DNA of 32,420 nucleotides, from NCBI GenBank assembly GCA_016202615.1, contig JACQOI010000061.1, positions 1-32,420 of the forward strand, in the 5' to 3' direction. The notes beneath the pieces were generated by a model that worked only from the letters and a program-made list of their open reading frames with translations, ran no database searches and was not told the DNA's origin. The translations under genes were made by a program, and so were the position numbers. Below, in pieces: positions 23,020-32,420 of this stretch (its first letter is position 1; every line of letters begins with the position of its first letter). The DNA is from Betaproteobacteria bacterium (GTDB lineage Bacteria; Pseudomonadota; Gammaproteobacteria; Burkholderiales; SG8-41).

Positions 23020-23071
23020 ACCGCTCACCGCTCACCGCTCACCGCTCACCGTTCACCGTTCACCGTTCACC
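23020..23071. repeat. Tandem heptamer array upstream of leuC
   Basis: Seven perfect 7-base units in a row: four ACCGCTC (23020-23047) and three ACCGTTC (23048-23068), ending ACC. Related units flank them upstream. Slippage could change copy number. The last units reach into the leuC promoter. Confidence 0.85.
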
Positions 23072-23087
23072 AGAGTTATGCGATAAT
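23059..23087 (+). promoter_or_regulatory. Putative extended -10 promoter of the leuCDB operon
   Basis: TGCGATAAT (23079-23087) is an extended -10 element. TTCACC, 17 bases upstream (23059-23064), is a weak -35 box lying inside the heptamer array. A perfect 12-bp palindrome GCTTACGTAAGC (23103-23114) follows, ending 5 bases before ATG 23120 where a Shine-Dalgarno sequence would be expected; it is a possible operator or translational control site. Confidence 0.5.
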
Positions 23088-23119
23088 CTCACCTTTCCAA
23101 GGGCTTACGTAAGCAAAAC

Positions 23120-24529
23120 ATGGCAGCGAAAACGCTATACGACAAGTTGTGGGACAGTCACGTCGTCCATCAGGACACCGACGGCACCGCATTGATATAC
23201 ATCGACCGTCACCTGGTGCATGAAGTCACCAGCCCGCAGGCCTACGAAGGGCTCAAGCTCGCCGGCCGCAAGCCGTGGCGCGTGCAGTCGATCGTTGCGA
23301 CCGCTGACCACAACACGCCGACCAGGGACTGGGACCGCGGCATTAAGGATCCGATATCGCGGTTGCAGGTCGAAACGCTCGACGCCAACATCAAGGAATA
23401 CGGCGCGCTCACCTATTTTCCGTTCCTTCATGAGAAGCAGGGCATCGTGCACGTGATCGGCCCCGAGAACGGCGCAACGCTGCCCGGCATGACGGTGGTA
23501 TGCGGCGACTCGCACACCAGCACGCACGGCGCATTCGGTTGCCTCGCGTTCGGGATCGGCACTTCCGAGGTCGAGCACGTGCTCGCGACGCAATGCCTGG
23601 TGACGAAGAACATGAAGTCGATGCAGGTGGTGGTCGAGGGCAAGCCCGGCGCCGCCGTTACCGCCAAGGACATCGCGCTGGCCGTGATCGGCAAGATCGG
23701 CACCGCCGGCGGTATCGGTTATGCGATCGAATTCGCGGGCAGCGCGATCCGCGGCCTTTCGATGGAGGGCCGCATGACGCTGTGCAACATGGCGATCGAG
23801 GCCGGCGCGCGCGCCGGCATGGTCGCGGTCGACGACAGCACGATCGAATACGTCAAAGGGCGTCCGCTCGCGCCGCAAGGCGCGATGTGGGATAAGGCGG
23901 TCGCGTACTGGCGCACGTTGAAGAGCGACGACGGCGCGAAATTCGACACGGTCGTGACGCTCGATGCGGCGGCCGTCAAACCGCAGGTGACGTGGGGAAC
24001 TTCACCCCAGATGGTGACCACGATAGACGGCCGCGTGCCCGATCCCGCCAAGGAAACCGATCCAGTCAAGCGCGAATGGATCGAGCGTGCGCTCAAGTAC
24101 ATGGGGCTCAAGCCGAACACGCCGATCACCGAAATTCAGATCGACAAGGTATTCATCGGCTCGTGCACCAACTCGCGCACCGAGGATTTGCGCGCCGCCG
24201 CCGCGGTTGTGAGCGGCAAGAAAGTCGCGCCCAACGTGAAACTCGCGATGGTGGTGCCGGGCTCCGGTTCCGTCAAAAGGCAGGCAGAGCAGGAAGGGCT
24301 CGACAAAGTATTCGTTGTAGCCGGCTTCGAGTGGCGCGAGCCCGGCTGCTCGATGTGCCTTGGTATGAACGAAGACCAATTGTCGCCCGGCGAGCGCTGC
24401 GCGTCGACTTCGAACCGCAACTTCGAGGGGCGCCAGGGCGCCGGCGGCCGCACCCATCTGGTAAGTCCGGCGATGGCCGCGGCGGCGGCGATCGCGGGAC
24501 ATTTTGTCGACGTGCGGGAAATGCAGTGA
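23120..24529 (+). CDS. leuC: 3-isopropylmalate dehydratase large subunit
   Basis: This 469-residue aconitase-family subunit pairs with LeuD to isomerise 2-isopropylmalate to 3-isopropylmalate in leucine synthesis. The three [4Fe-4S] cysteines are C349 (FIGSCTNSR), C410 and C413 (EPGCSMCLG). Other signatures are [21 protein letters not shown] and [15 protein letters not shown]. The length is normal. There is no clear Shine-Dalgarno before ATG 23120, where the leader is occupied by a palindrome. leuD and leuB follow in the same direction. Confidence 0.97.
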   Translation: MAAKTLYDKLWDSHVVHQDTDGTALIYIDRHLVHEVTSPQAYEGLKLAGRKPWRVQSIVATADHNTPTRDWDRGIKDPISRLQVETLDANIKEYGALTYFPFLHEKQGIVHVIGPENGATLPGMTVVCGDSHTSTHGAFGCLAFGIGTSEVEHVLATQCLVTKNMKSMQVVVEGKPGAAVTAKDIALAVIGKIGTAGGIGYAIEFAGSAIRGLSMEGRMTLCNMAIEAGARAGMVAVDDSTIEYVKGRPLAPQGAMWDKAVAYWRTLKSDDGAKFDTVVTLDAAAVKPQVTWGTSPQMVTTIDGRVPDPAKETDPVKREWIERALKYMGLKPNTPITEIQIDKVFIGSCTNSRTEDLRAAAAVVSGKKVAPNVKLAMVVPGSGSVKRQAEQEGLDKVFVVAGFEWREPGCSMCLGMNEDQLSPGERCASTSNRNFEGRQGAGGRTHLVSPAMAAAAAIAGHFVDVREMQ

Positions 24530-24624
24530 ACCGCAACGACGCAAAGGACGCGAAGGTGACGCGAAGAATTCGAATTGAACGCTCTGCTCATTCGCAGGTC
24601 TTTGCGCCTCTGCGCCTTCGCGGC
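24530..24624. repeat. Imperfect inverted repeat with 9-mer tandem units between leuC and leuD
   Basis: Near-tandem units ACGCAAAGG, ACGCGAAGG and TGACGCGAAG (from about 24538) are followed after about 40 bases by CTTTGCGCC and CTGCGCCTTCGCGG, their approximate reverse complement. The 116-base gap thus holds a long imperfect hairpin of a kind found dispersed in many genomes. No gene is visible in this leuC-leuD gap. Confidence 0.55.
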
Positions 24625-24645
24625 AAGGGAGTTTAGGGGTTCGAC

Positions 24646-25281
24646 ATGGAAAAATTCGTTTCGCGCGAAGGCCTCGTGGCGCCGCTAGCCCGTGCCAACG
24701 TAGACACCGATTCGATCATTCCGAAGCAGTTCCTGAAGTCGATCAAGCGCACCGGCTACGGCCCCAACTTGTTCGACGCGTGGCGCTACCTCGATCAGGG
24801 CAAGCCGGAGATGGATAACTCGAAGCGGCCGCTCAATCCCGATTTCGTGCTCAACCAGGCGCGCTACCAGGGAGCGCAGATCCTGCTCGCGCGCGAGAAT
24901 TTCGGCTGCGGCTCCTCGCGCGAGCACGCGCCGTGGGCGCTGCTGCAGTACGGCTTTCAGGCGGTGATCGCGCCCAGCTTCGCGGATATCTTCTTCAACA
25001 ACAGCTTCAAGAACGGCCTGCTGCTGATACGGCTCGATGCCCAGTCCGTCGACCGGCTGTTCAAGGAGGTCGACTCCACGCCCGGCTACCGTCTGGTGGT
25101 CGATCTCGAGCAGCAGAGCGTGACCACGCCCGGCGGGGAAACATTCAAATTCGAAATCGACCCGTCCCGCAAACACAGCCTGCTCAATGGACTCGACGAA
25201 ATCGGGCTCACGCTCGAGCATGCCGACAAGATCAAGGCGTTCGAAGCGAGGCGGCGCGAACAACAGCCTTGGCTGTTTTGA
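24646..25281 (+). CDS. leuD: 3-isopropylmalate dehydratase small subunit
   Basis: This 211-residue protein is the swivel-domain partner of LeuC. Signatures are [20 protein letters not shown], the substrate loop [16 protein letters not shown] and [18 protein letters not shown] 24646 is preceded by TAGGGGTTCGAC. Length is normal for the bacterial LeuD of this type. leuB starts 4 bases after its stop. Confidence 0.97.
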   Translation: MEKFVSREGLVAPLARANVDTDSIIPKQFLKSIKRTGYGPNLFDAWRYLDQGKPEMDNSKRPLNPDFVLNQARYQGAQILLARENFGCGSSREHAPWALLQYGFQAVIAPSFADIFFNNSFKNGLLLIRLDAQSVDRLFKEVDSTPGYRLVVDLEQQSVTTPGGETFKFEIDPSRKHSLLNGLDEIGLTLEHADKIKAFEARRREQQPWLF

Positions 25282-25285
25282 AAAC

Positions 25286-26356
25286 ATGAAAATCGCGGTA
25301 CTGGCCGGCGACGGCATCGGCCCGGAGATCATCGCGCAGGCGGTGAAGGTGCTCGCTGCGCTCAAACGCGACGGGCTCGATCTCGAGCTCGAGTCCGCGC
25401 CGTACGGCGGTGCGGGTTACGATGCGCACGGCGACCCGCTGCCGGAGCCGACGCTCAGGCTTGCCCGGCAGGCCGACGCGGTGCTGTGCGGCGCGGTCGG
25501 CGGGCCGCAATACGATGCTTTGCCGCGCGCCCAGCGCCCGGAGCAGGGCCTCCTGCGCATTCGCAAGGAACTCGGCTTGTTCGCCAATCTGCGCCCGGCG
25601 CTGCTGTTCGAGGAACTCGCCGGCGCGTCGTCGCTCAAGCCCGAGCTTGTCGCGGGGCTCGACGTGCTGATCGTGCGCGAGCTGACCGGCGATATTTACT
25701 TCGGCGAGCCGCGCGGGCGGCGCACCAATGCCCGCGGCGAGCGCGAAGGCTACGACACGATGCGGTATTCGGAGCCCGAGATCCGGCGCATAGCGGAAGT
25801 CGGTTTCAAGGCAGCGATGAAGCGCAGCCGCAAGCTGTGCTCGGTCGACAAGGAGAACGTGCTCGAGACCAGCCGCCTGTGGCGCGAGGTCGTGAAGGAC
25901 CTCGCCAAAAACTATCCGCAGGTCGAGTTGTCGCATATGTATGTCGATAACGCGGCGATGCAGCTGGTGCGCAAACCGAAGCAATTCGACGTGATCGTGA
26001 CCGGCAACATGTTTGGCGACATCCTGTCGGACGAGGCGTCGATGCTGACCGGATCGATCGGCATGCTGCCCTCAGCCTCACTCGATGCGAACAACAAGGG
26101 GTTATACGAGCCGGCGCACGGCTCGGCGCCCGATATCGCCGGAAAGGACATCGCCAATCCGCTGGCGACGATATTGTCGGCGGCGATGATGCTGCGTTAC
26201 ACGTTCAATCTTGAAGAGGCGGCGCGGCGCATCGAGGCGGCAGTGAAAAAAGTCCTTGCGCAGGGCTACCGGACTGCCGATATTCACGCCACCGAAATGC
26301 GGCGCGTCGGCACCGGCGAAATGGGCGACGCGGTGGTGGCCGCGCTGCGGCGGTGA
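25286..26356 (+). CDS. leuB: 3-isopropylmalate dehydrogenase
   Basis: This 356-residue NAD-dependent beta-decarboxylating dehydrogenase catalyses the third committed step of leucine synthesis. [12 protein letters not shown] is at the N-terminus. [45 protein letters not shown] and [19 protein letters not shown] are diagnostic. ATG 25286 is chosen because the dehydrogenase fold begins there, 4 bases after leuD, although the frame is open from 25187. asd follows after 16 bases. Confidence 0.97.
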   Translation: MKIAVLAGDGIGPEIIAQAVKVLAALKRDGLDLELESAPYGGAGYDAHGDPLPEPTLRLARQADAVLCGAVGGPQYDALPRAQRPEQGLLRIRKELGLFANLRPALLFEELAGASSLKPELVAGLDVLIVRELTGDIYFGEPRGRRTNARGEREGYDTMRYSEPEIRRIAEVGFKAAMKRSRKLCSVDKENVLETSRLWREVVKDLAKNYPQVELSHMYVDNAAMQLVRKPKQFDVIVTGNMFGDILSDEASMLTGSIGMLPSASLDANNKGLYEPAHGSAPDIAGKDIANPLATILSAAMMLRYTFNLEEAARRIEAAVKKVLAQGYRTADIHATEMRRVGTGEMGDAVVAALRR

Positions 26357-26372
26357 AGGGTAGGCGATAGCA

Positions 26373-27497
26373 ATGCTCAGTGTTGGTTTTATCGGATGGC
26401 GGGGGATGGTCGGTTCGGTGCTGATGCAGCGCATGCAGGCCGAGCGCGACTTCGACCTCATCGACCCGGTGTTCTTCACGACTTCGCAGGTCGGCGGCGC
26501 GGGGCCGGACGTCGGCCGCGGCGCGGGGCCGCTCAGGGATGCGCGCGACGTGAGTCAGCTCAAAGTGATGGACGTGCTGGTGTCGTGCCAGGGCGGCGAT
26601 TATACCAACGAGATATTTCCACAGGTGCGCGCGGCAGGCTGGAACGGCTACTGGATCGATGCTGCGTCGGCGCTGCGCATGAAGGACGATGCGGCGATCG
26701 TGCTCGATCCGGTCAACATGAACGTAATCAAGGACGCGCTGAGCCGCGGCACCCGGAATTACATCGGCGGCAACTGCACGGTAAGCCTGATGCTGATGGG
26801 CACGCACGGCCTGTTCCGGCACGACCTCGTCGAATGGATGACCGCGATGACCTATCAGGCCGCATCCGGCGCCGGCGCCCAGCACGTGCGCGAGCTGGTG
26901 CGGCAGATGGGCGTGATGCACGACGCCGCCAAGCCGCTGCTCGACGTTCCGGCTTCCGCGATTCTCGACATCGACCGCGCGGTGAGCGACATGCTGCGCA
27001 AGAAAGATTTTCCGAGCGAGCACTTCGGCTACCCGCTCGCGGGCAGCCTGCTGCCGTGGATCGACAAGGATCTTGGCAACGGCCAGAGCCGCGAGGAATG
27101 GAAGGGGACCGCGGAGGCCAACAAAATCCTCGGCCGCAACGGCGATGCGATTCCGGTCGACGGCATTTGCGTGCGCATCGGCGCGATGCGTTGTCACAGC
27201 CAGGCGCTGACAATCAAGCTCAGGAAAGACGTGCCGCTCGACGAAATCGAGGACATGCTGGACGGGGCCAACGATTGGGTGAAAGTGGTTCCCAATCAGC
27301 GCAATGCCACCTTGCGTGAGCTGACGCCGACAACCGTCAGCGGGACCCTCAACGTGCCGATCGGCCGGTTGCGCAAGCTGCAATTGGGGCAAGCAAGCGG
27401 CGGCGCCTATCTGGCCGCGTTTACGGTCGGCGACCAGCTGCTGTGGGGCGCCGCCGAACCGCTGCGGCGCATGCTGCGTATCCTGCTCGAAAAGTAA
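26373..27497 (+). CDS. asd: Aspartate-semialdehyde dehydrogenase
   Basis: This 374-residue enzyme reduces aspartyl-4-phosphate to aspartate semialdehyde with NADPH, feeding lysine, methionine, threonine and peptidoglycan precursors. The N-terminal [18 protein letters not shown] is the nucleotide motif. The catalytic cysteine is C135 in [29 protein letters not shown] and [15 protein letters not shown] match the Gram-negative Asd type. It probably belongs to the leu transcript. No clear terminator follows. Confidence 0.97.
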   Translation: MLSVGFIGWRGMVGSVLMQRMQAERDFDLIDPVFFTTSQVGGAGPDVGRGAGPLRDARDVSQLKVMDVLVSCQGGDYTNEIFPQVRAAGWNGYWIDAASALRMKDDAAIVLDPVNMNVIKDALSRGTRNYIGGNCTVSLMLMGTHGLFRHDLVEWMTAMTYQAASGAGAQHVRELVRQMGVMHDAAKPLLDVPASAILDIDRAVSDMLRKKDFPSEHFGYPLAGSLLPWIDKDLGNGQSREEWKGTAEANKILGRNGDAIPVDGICVRIGAMRCHSQALTIKLRKDVPLDEIEDMLDGANDWVKVVPNQRNATLRELTPTTVSGTLNVPIGRLRKLQLGQASGGAYLAAFTVGDQLLWGAAEPLRRMLRILLEK

Positions 27498-27703
27498 CCA
27501 AGCTCACCGGCGGGAGTTTGTCCTGTAAAATCTGACAAAATAATAGATTTTGCCAGTCCGGGATGCGGTATTCGGGGTGCGTCTGGTAAAATTGCCATTA
27601 GTCGCTGGCTAATAGATTCATAAGGTTAGAGGCAAGGTTAGCTTGCAACCCTAACTATTTGATGTTAGTTTACTTATCCCTGAAAATAACAAAAGGGTGG
27701 GCA
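27498..27703. other. asd-fimV intergenic region with alternative hairpins
   Basis: This 206-base, AT-richer gap contains GGAGTTTGTC (27513-27522) with a following GACAAA, perhaps a degenerate relic of the composite repeat's right hairpin. It also holds ATTAG-N7-CTAAT near 27598. Three GTTAG copies (27625, 27637, 27664) can each pair with a single CTAAC (27651-27655), allowing mutually exclusive stems in the fimV leader. I find no convincing -35/-10 pair or terminator. Confidence 0.35.
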
Positions 27704-30463
27704 GTGCGCAAAATGCCATATAAAACATGGCTATGGCTGGGTCTTTTCCTGCTGATGCCGTGGGTAGCTCACGCGGCCGGGCTGGGCAAACTCACCATTC
27801 TTTCCGCATTGGGTCAACCGCTGCTGGCGGAAATCGATCTGGTTTCGGTGCAGAAGGACGAGCTCACTACGCTCACTGCACGCCTCGCCGCGCCCGAAGC
27901 TTTCACTCAAGCCAAGATTCAATACAGCTCCGCGCTGGTCGGCGTACGCATGAGCATAGAGCGGCGCGCAGACGGCCAGCCCTACATCAAGATGATCTCG
28001 ACGCGGCCGGTCAACGAGGCGTTCATCGATCTGCTGGTCGAATTGAGCTGGGCGCAGGGACGTCTGGTGCGTGAATACACTGCGCTGATCGACCCTCCTG
28101 GATTTGCGCCGGGCGCGCCGGCAGCCCCGGTCGTGCCGCCGGTGGCGGTGGCGCCTGCGGTCACACCTGAGCCGAAACCGGTTGCGCCCGCGCCGCAGGT
28201 CGCCGCGCCGGTCGAAGCCAGTCCCGCGGCCAAGGCGCCGGCTGTCGCGCGTCCTGCTGCCGTTGCGGCCAAGACCGAAAGCAAGGAATACGGTCCGGTC
28301 AAGCGCGGCGAGACGCTCTTCAGGATTGCTTCAAGCGTCAAACCCGAGGGTGTCACGCTCGAGCAGATGCTGGTCAGCCTGTATCGCAGTAATCCCGATG
28401 CCTTCGTCGGCAACATGAACCGCCTGAAGACCGGCAAGATACTGCGCGTTCCGGAACCAGAACAGGTCACCTTAACCGGACAGTCCGAAGCGGTGAAGGA
28501 AGTGCGCGTGCAGGCGGCGAACTGGAACGTCTATCGCCGGAAGCTGGCGGAGGCGGCGGGAGAGACGCCGGCGCAGGAATCGAAATCCGCGGCCAGTGGC
28601 AAGATCGTAACCACTGTCGACGACAAGGCGGCGGGCAAGCAAGCACCGAAGGAGGTGCTCAAGCTGTCCAAGGGCGAGCCCGCAGCGCCGGGTAAGGCCG
28701 TCAGCGGCAAGGGCGCGCCGCGCACGGCAGCCGAGCGCATGCGCCTGCTCGAAGAGGAAGCGATCGCACGCGAAAAAGCGCTGGCCGAAGTCAACGATCG
28801 CATCGCGCAGCTCGAGAAAACCATCAAGGACATGCAGCGCCTGCTGGAGGTCAAGGGGGTGGCGCCACCCGCTCCGGCAGCGAAACCCGCGCCGCAGCCG
28901 GTACCCGCAGCCAAGCCGGAACCGGCGCCGCCGATGGAGAAACCGGCCGCAGTTGAACCGCCGAAAGGCGAAGCGCCCAAGGTCGAAGCGCCGAAAGCCG
29001 AGCCGGGCGTGCAAGAGCAGCCCAAGCCCAAACCCAAGATCGTGCCGCCGCCGCCACCTCCGCCGGAGCCCGATCTCATCGACCAGATACTTGGCGAGCC
29101 CCTGTACCTTGTCGGCGTTGGCGGAGTGCTTGTGCTGCTCGGTGGTGTCGGTTACTTCTTCATGCGCCGTCGCCGTGCGCAAGCTGCCGGCGAAGACGAG
29201 ACGGGCGAGAAAAAAGCGCCCAAACTGGGTAAAGCCGCGGGGGCCGCGCCAGCGATGGCCGCAGCCGCCGTGGCGACTCCTCCCGCCGGCGGCGGCGAGG
29301 ATGTCGACCCGCTGGCCGAAGCCGATCTGTATCTGAACTTCGGCCGCGACGTGCAGGCTGAAGAAGTGCTCAAAGAAGCGCTCCAGAAAAATCCCAAGCA
29401 CGAAGAAGCGCAGCTCAAGCTGCTGCAGATTTACGCCGGACGCAAGGACAAGGTCACGTTCGAGAAGATCGCGAAATCACTGCACACCCAGACCGGCGGC
29501 GCGGGTGACAACTGGCTCAAAGCGGCGGCAATGGGCTACGCGATCGATTCCGGGAATGCCATGTATGAAGCCGGTAAATCCGCGCCGGTTGCCGCGATGC
29601 TTATCACGGGGGGTGCCGCGGGCGGTACCGATCTCGATTTCGACCTCGAGTTGTCACCGACCGCCGTCACCAAGACCGACGTCGAGCTCGAAGCCGGCAA
29701 GACCATGATCATGCAGCCGGGCGAGCTGGCAGGCATGGCGGCGGCCCCGGACAGCGCGGCAGCAATCCACGATATTACGGCCGACTCAGGCGCGGCGCGC
29801 GCGATTGCCGAAAGCGCACCCGCCGCACCCGATTTCACGCTCAATGTCCCGGCCGGCGCTCAGTTGCCTGCGGAGCTCGACATTACGCTGGATACGCCCG
29901 GAGATGAAACCGTCAAGACCAGCGTGACCGGCGACTCGGCTGTGCCGATGGCCGCCATGATCGACTTCAACTTCGATGCCACCGCGCCGGCGCCTGCGGC
30001 GCCCGCCGGCGAGGACAAAGCCTTCACCCACGACGGTACCGTTATCCTCAGTCCGGAAAAACAGGACAAAGCCGCCGGTCTTGGCATGGACTTCGACCTC
30101 GGCGCTACGGCCGAGGCTGCGCCCGAAGCGAAGCCGGCGGAACCCGCCAGCGCGCTGCCGTCGCTCGAGCCTGACTTCAAACTCGACCTCGGCGGCGATA
30201 TCGCCGCGCCATTGGTACCCGAGCTTAAGCTCGACGACATCGACCTGCATCTCGACGCGGCGCCCAAGGCGGAGGCTGCGCCAGCCGAAGGCGGCGCCAA
30301 GGACGACCATTGGTACGACGTGCAGACCAAATTCGATCTGGCGAAGGCGTACCAGGAAATGGGCGACAAGGACGGGGCGCGCGAGATCCTGCAGGAAGTG
30401 ATCAAGGAGGGCGATGCCGGACAGCAGGATGAAGCGAAGAAATTGCTCGACTCTCTCGGCTAA
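27704..30463 (+). CDS. fimV: FimV-family LysM/TPR inner-membrane protein
   Basis: This 919-residue protein resembles FimV, a peptidoglycan-binding polar hub linked to type IV pili in Pseudomonas. A signal peptide ends at AHA (residue 24). The conserved N-terminal domain (LGKLTILSALGQPLLAEIDL, then LVELSWAQGRLVREYTALID) spans about 25-130. It is followed by an Ala/Pro linker, a LysM domain (YGPVKRGETLFRIASS, about 196-250), a helical segment and a Pro-rich linker. One membrane segment (LYLVGVGGVLVLLGGVGYFF) is near 467-487. The acidic cytoplasmic part ends in the FimV C-terminal TPR motif (DLAKAYQEMGDKDGAREIL). GTG 27704 is chosen for AAGGGTGGG upstream; ATG 27713 is the alternative. It ends at a strong terminator. 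Confidence 0.9.
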   Translation: MRKMPYKTWLWLGLFLLMPWVAHAAGLGKLTILSALGQPLLAEIDLVSVQKDELTTLTARLAAPEAFTQAKIQYSSALVGVRMSIERRADGQPYIKMISTRPVNEAFIDLLVELSWAQGRLVREYTALIDPPGFAPGAPAAPVVPPVAVAPAVTPEPKPVAPAPQVAAPVEASPAAKAPAVARPAAVAAKTESKEYGPVKRGETLFRIASSVKPEGVTLEQMLVSLYRSNPDAFVGNMNRLKTGKILRVPEPEQVTLTGQSEAVKEVRVQAANWNVYRRKLAEAAGETPAQESKSAASGKIVTTVDDKAAGKQAPKEVLKLSKGEPAAPGKAVSGKGAPRTAAERMRLLEEEAIAREKALAEVNDRIAQLEKTIKDMQRLLEVKGVAPPAPAAKPAPQPVPAAKPEPAPPMEKPAAVEPPKGEAPKVEAPKAEPGVQEQPKPKPKIVPPPPPPPEPDLIDQILGEPLYLVGVGGVLVLLGGVGYFFMRRRRAQAAGEDETGEKKAPKLGKAAGAAPAMAAAAVATPPAGGGEDVDPLAEADLYLNFGRDVQAEEVLKEALQKNPKHEEAQLKLLQIYAGRKDKVTFEKIAKSLHTQTGGAGDNWLKAAAMGYAIDSGNAMYEAGKSAPVAAMLITGGAAGGTDLDFDLELSPTAVTKTDVELEAGKTMIMQPGELAGMAAAPDSAAAIHDITADSGAARAIAESAPAAPDFTLNVPAGAQLPAELDITLDTPGDETVKTSVTGDSAVPMAAMIDFNFDATAPAPAAPAGEDKAFTHDGTVILSPEKQDKAAGLGMDFDLGATAEAAPEAKPAEPASALPSLEPDFKLDLGGDIAAPLVPELKLDDIDLHLDAAPKAEAAPAEGGAKDDHWYDVQTKFDLAKAYQEMGDKDGAREILQEVIKEGDAGQQDEAKKLLDSLG

Positions 30464-30483
30464 TCGTCCGCATCTTCCACCAG

Positions 30484-30522
30484 CTGCCGCCAGATCCGCG
30501 ATCTGAGCGGCAGTTGTTTTTT
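30484..30522 (+). terminator. Strong intrinsic terminator after fimV
   Basis: CTGCCGC (30484-30490) and CAGATC (30491-30496) pair with GATCTG (30500-30505) and GCGGCAG (30507-30513) around the loop CGC, with one bulged A at 30506. TTGTTTTTT follows. It starts 20 bases after the fimV stop and lies 20 bases before truA, so truA needs its own start or read-through. Confidence 0.85.
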
Positions 30523-30542
30523 GGGACACGCCCTGATTCACC

Positions 30543-31328
30543 ATGCCACGCATTGCACTGGGTATCGAATACAACGGCAGCGTATTCTGCGGCTGGCAGA
30601 CGCAGCCGTCGGGATGCGCGGTGCAGGACGCGCTCGAGCGCGCGCTGGCCGGGATTGCGGGCGACAAAATCGCGACCATCTGCGCCGGGCGCACCGATGC
30701 CGGCGTGCACGCATTGGCGCAAGTGGTGCATTTCGATACCGGCGCCGAACGTCCCGAATCGGCGTGGGTGCGCGGCGTGAACGCGCTGCTGCCGGCGGGC
30801 GCGGCGGTAACCTGGGCGCGGTCGGTTGCGGCGGAGTTTCATGCGCGCTACTCGGCGCACGAGCGCTGTTACCGCTACGTGTTGTTGAACCACCCGCTGC
30901 GTCCCGCGGTCAACCATGGGCGTGTCGGCTGGTTTCATCCGCCGCTCGATGTCGACCGCATGCGCGCCGCGGCGCAGTATCTGCTCGGGGAGCATGATTT
31001 CAGCGCTTTCCGCTCGGCCGAATGCCAGGCGAAATCGCCGGTGCGCGAGATGCGGCGTCTCGATGTCCGGAAAAGCGGCGACTATGTGGTGTTCGAACTC
31101 GCGGCCAACGCGTTCCTGCATCACATGGTGCGCAACATCGTCGGCTGCCTGGTTTACGTCGGCAAGGGCAAGCACGATCCCGCGTGGACCGGCGAGGTGC
31201 TGGCGGGCCGCGACCGTCGGCTTGCCGCGCCGACGCTGGACGCAGCGGGCTTGTATCTGGCGTACGTGAGTTACGACGCAAAGTGGGGGCTGCCGCAAGC
31301 GGCGCGCAACGTATGGTTTAATGAATAA
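30543..31328 (+). CDS. truA: tRNA pseudouridine(38-40) synthase
   Basis: This 261-residue protein modifies positions 38-40 of the tRNA anticodon arm. IALGIEYNGSVFCGWQTQP at the start and AGRTDAGVHALAQVVHFDT, with catalytic aspartate D52, are diagnostic. HARYSAHERCYRYVLLN and FLHHMVRNIVGCLVYVGKG complete the pattern. ATG 30543 follows the fimV terminator closely, with only a weak ribosome-binding site. trpF starts 11 bases after its stop. Confidence 0.96.
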   Translation: MPRIALGIEYNGSVFCGWQTQPSGCAVQDALERALAGIAGDKIATICAGRTDAGVHALAQVVHFDTGAERPESAWVRGVNALLPAGAAVTWARSVAAEFHARYSAHERCYRYVLLNHPLRPAVNHGRVGWFHPPLDVDRMRAAAQYLLGEHDFSAFRSAECQAKSPVREMRRLDVRKSGDYVVFELAANAFLHHMVRNIVGCLVYVGKGKHDPAWTGEVLAGRDRRLAAPTLDAAGLYLAYVSYDAKWGLPQAARNVWFNE

Positions 31329-31339
31329 ATGACGAAGTC

Positions 31340-31949
31340 ATGACGACAGCAGTCAAAATCTGCGGCATCACTCGTGTCGACGACGCGCTTGCGGCAGCGC
31401 GCCTCGGCGCACACGCGCTCGGGTTCGTTTTTTATGCACCAAGCCCGCGTAATTTCGCGCCTGCACGCGCCGCGGAAATCATCCGCAGCCTGCCGCCGTT
31501 CGTCACTGCGGTCGGATTGTTTGTGAATCCCGGTGCGCGCGAGGTCGAACGCGTGCTCGGCGAGGCGCCGCTCAATCTGCTGCAGTTCCATGGCGAGGAA
31601 ACGCCCGCGTTCTGCGGCCGGTTTCGCGTGCCGTACCTCAAGGCGGTGCGCGTCAGGGCGGGGCTGGATTTGCTACAATACGCACAACGTTACAGCGCAG
31701 CGAGCGGTTTGCTGCTCGATGCCTTTGTCGAAGGCACGCACGGCGGCACCGGTACCGCCTTTGACCGGAGCCTGATACCGCGCGAGTTGCCGCTTCCGGT
31801 GATACTGTCGGGCGGGCTCAACCCCGAAAACGTTGCGGATGCGATACGCCATGTCAGGCCGTGGGCGGTCGATGTCAGCTCCGGCGTCGAAACCAGTCCC
31901 GGCGTCAAGGACCCGCTTAAAATCGCCGCTTTCATGAACGAGGTGCGCA

Positions 31950-31963
<14 letters not shown>
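31340..31963 (+). CDS. trpF: Phosphoribosylanthranilate isomerase
   Basis: This 207-residue TIM barrel catalyses the Amadori rearrangement in tryptophan synthesis. Catalytic residues are C8 (VKICGITR) and D127 ([10 protein letters not shown]). FGLVF-like [44 protein letters not shown] and [15 protein letters not shown] are diagnostic. ATG 31340 overlaps a perfect inverted repeat ATGAC-GAA-GTCAT (31329-31341). The 3' end overlaps the trpB start. Confidence 0.97.

Positions 31964-32420
<457 letters not shown>

Noticed and set aside
23020-23071. CRISPR array
   Set aside because: The units are contiguous 7-mers with no spacers, so this is a simple tandem repeat.
26205-27392. 395-codon minus-strand frame over asd
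   Set aside because: It is antisense to an unmistakable asd gene. The long frame is a by-product of GC-rich codon use.

Overview
This high-GC window (roughly 60-65% G+C by eye over most of it) looks like a betaproteobacterial chromosome, probably Burkholderiales-like. Three things suggest this: (i) the gene order leuC-leuD-leuB-asd-fimV-truA-trpF-trpB, which is typical of Betaproteobacteria; (ii) two intact and three decayed Bug/TctC-type solute-binding protein genes, a family expanded in Burkholderiales; and (iii) a catabolic cluster of class III CoA-transferases, acyl-CoA dehydrogenase, crotonase and SDR genes.

Left half (1-16727), accessory carboxylic-acid metabolism. A MITE-like repeat and a decayed Bug tail (1-270) precede a near-consensus sigma70 promoter and a long leader. 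Then come a Bug receptor gene, a crotonase tail relic, a CaiB/BaiF CoA-transferase, a fused two-domain CoA-transferase, an acyl-CoA dehydrogenase, an enoyl-CoA hydratase and an SDR. Together they could capture an organic acid in the periplasm, activate it by CoA transfer and take it through beta-oxidation-like steps. A second block holds another Bug gene, a quinone-oxidoreductase-like MDR, a double hot-dog thioesterase and a minus-strand isocitrate lyase/PEP mutase-family enzyme. A third block holds an amidohydrolase-2 protein, a second SDR and a PaaK-like CoA ligase. A composite two-hairpin repeat occurs as two complete copies and one half copy between these genes.

Middle (16728-21745), debris and a defence remnant. 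A gene-poor stretch carries a Bug tail relic, an N-terminal relic of another gene and a minus-strand terminator. It is followed by a small minus-strand gene and by aroC with a pRiA4b ORF-3-like gene. Next is a cassette in which an intact, lower-GC AAA ATPase/TOPRIM (OLD-like) gene lies between an apparently gutted DNA methyltransferase (Mod-like) remnant and the N-terminal remnant of a type III restriction (Res-like) subunit. This is the most likely lead to an under-described system.

Right part (21750-32420), core genes. An MFS transporter ends inside heptamer repeats that also reach the leuC promoter. leuCDB (leucine synthesis) and asd (aspartate family) follow. fimV, encoding a LysM/TPR inner-membrane polar protein, ends at a strong intrinsic terminator. 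truA, trpF and trpB follow in tight succession. trpB contains an in-frame amber codon (codon 136, 32355-32357) with the frame open and trpB-like on both sides up to the window end.

All family assignments come from motif recognition by eye; no database search was run.
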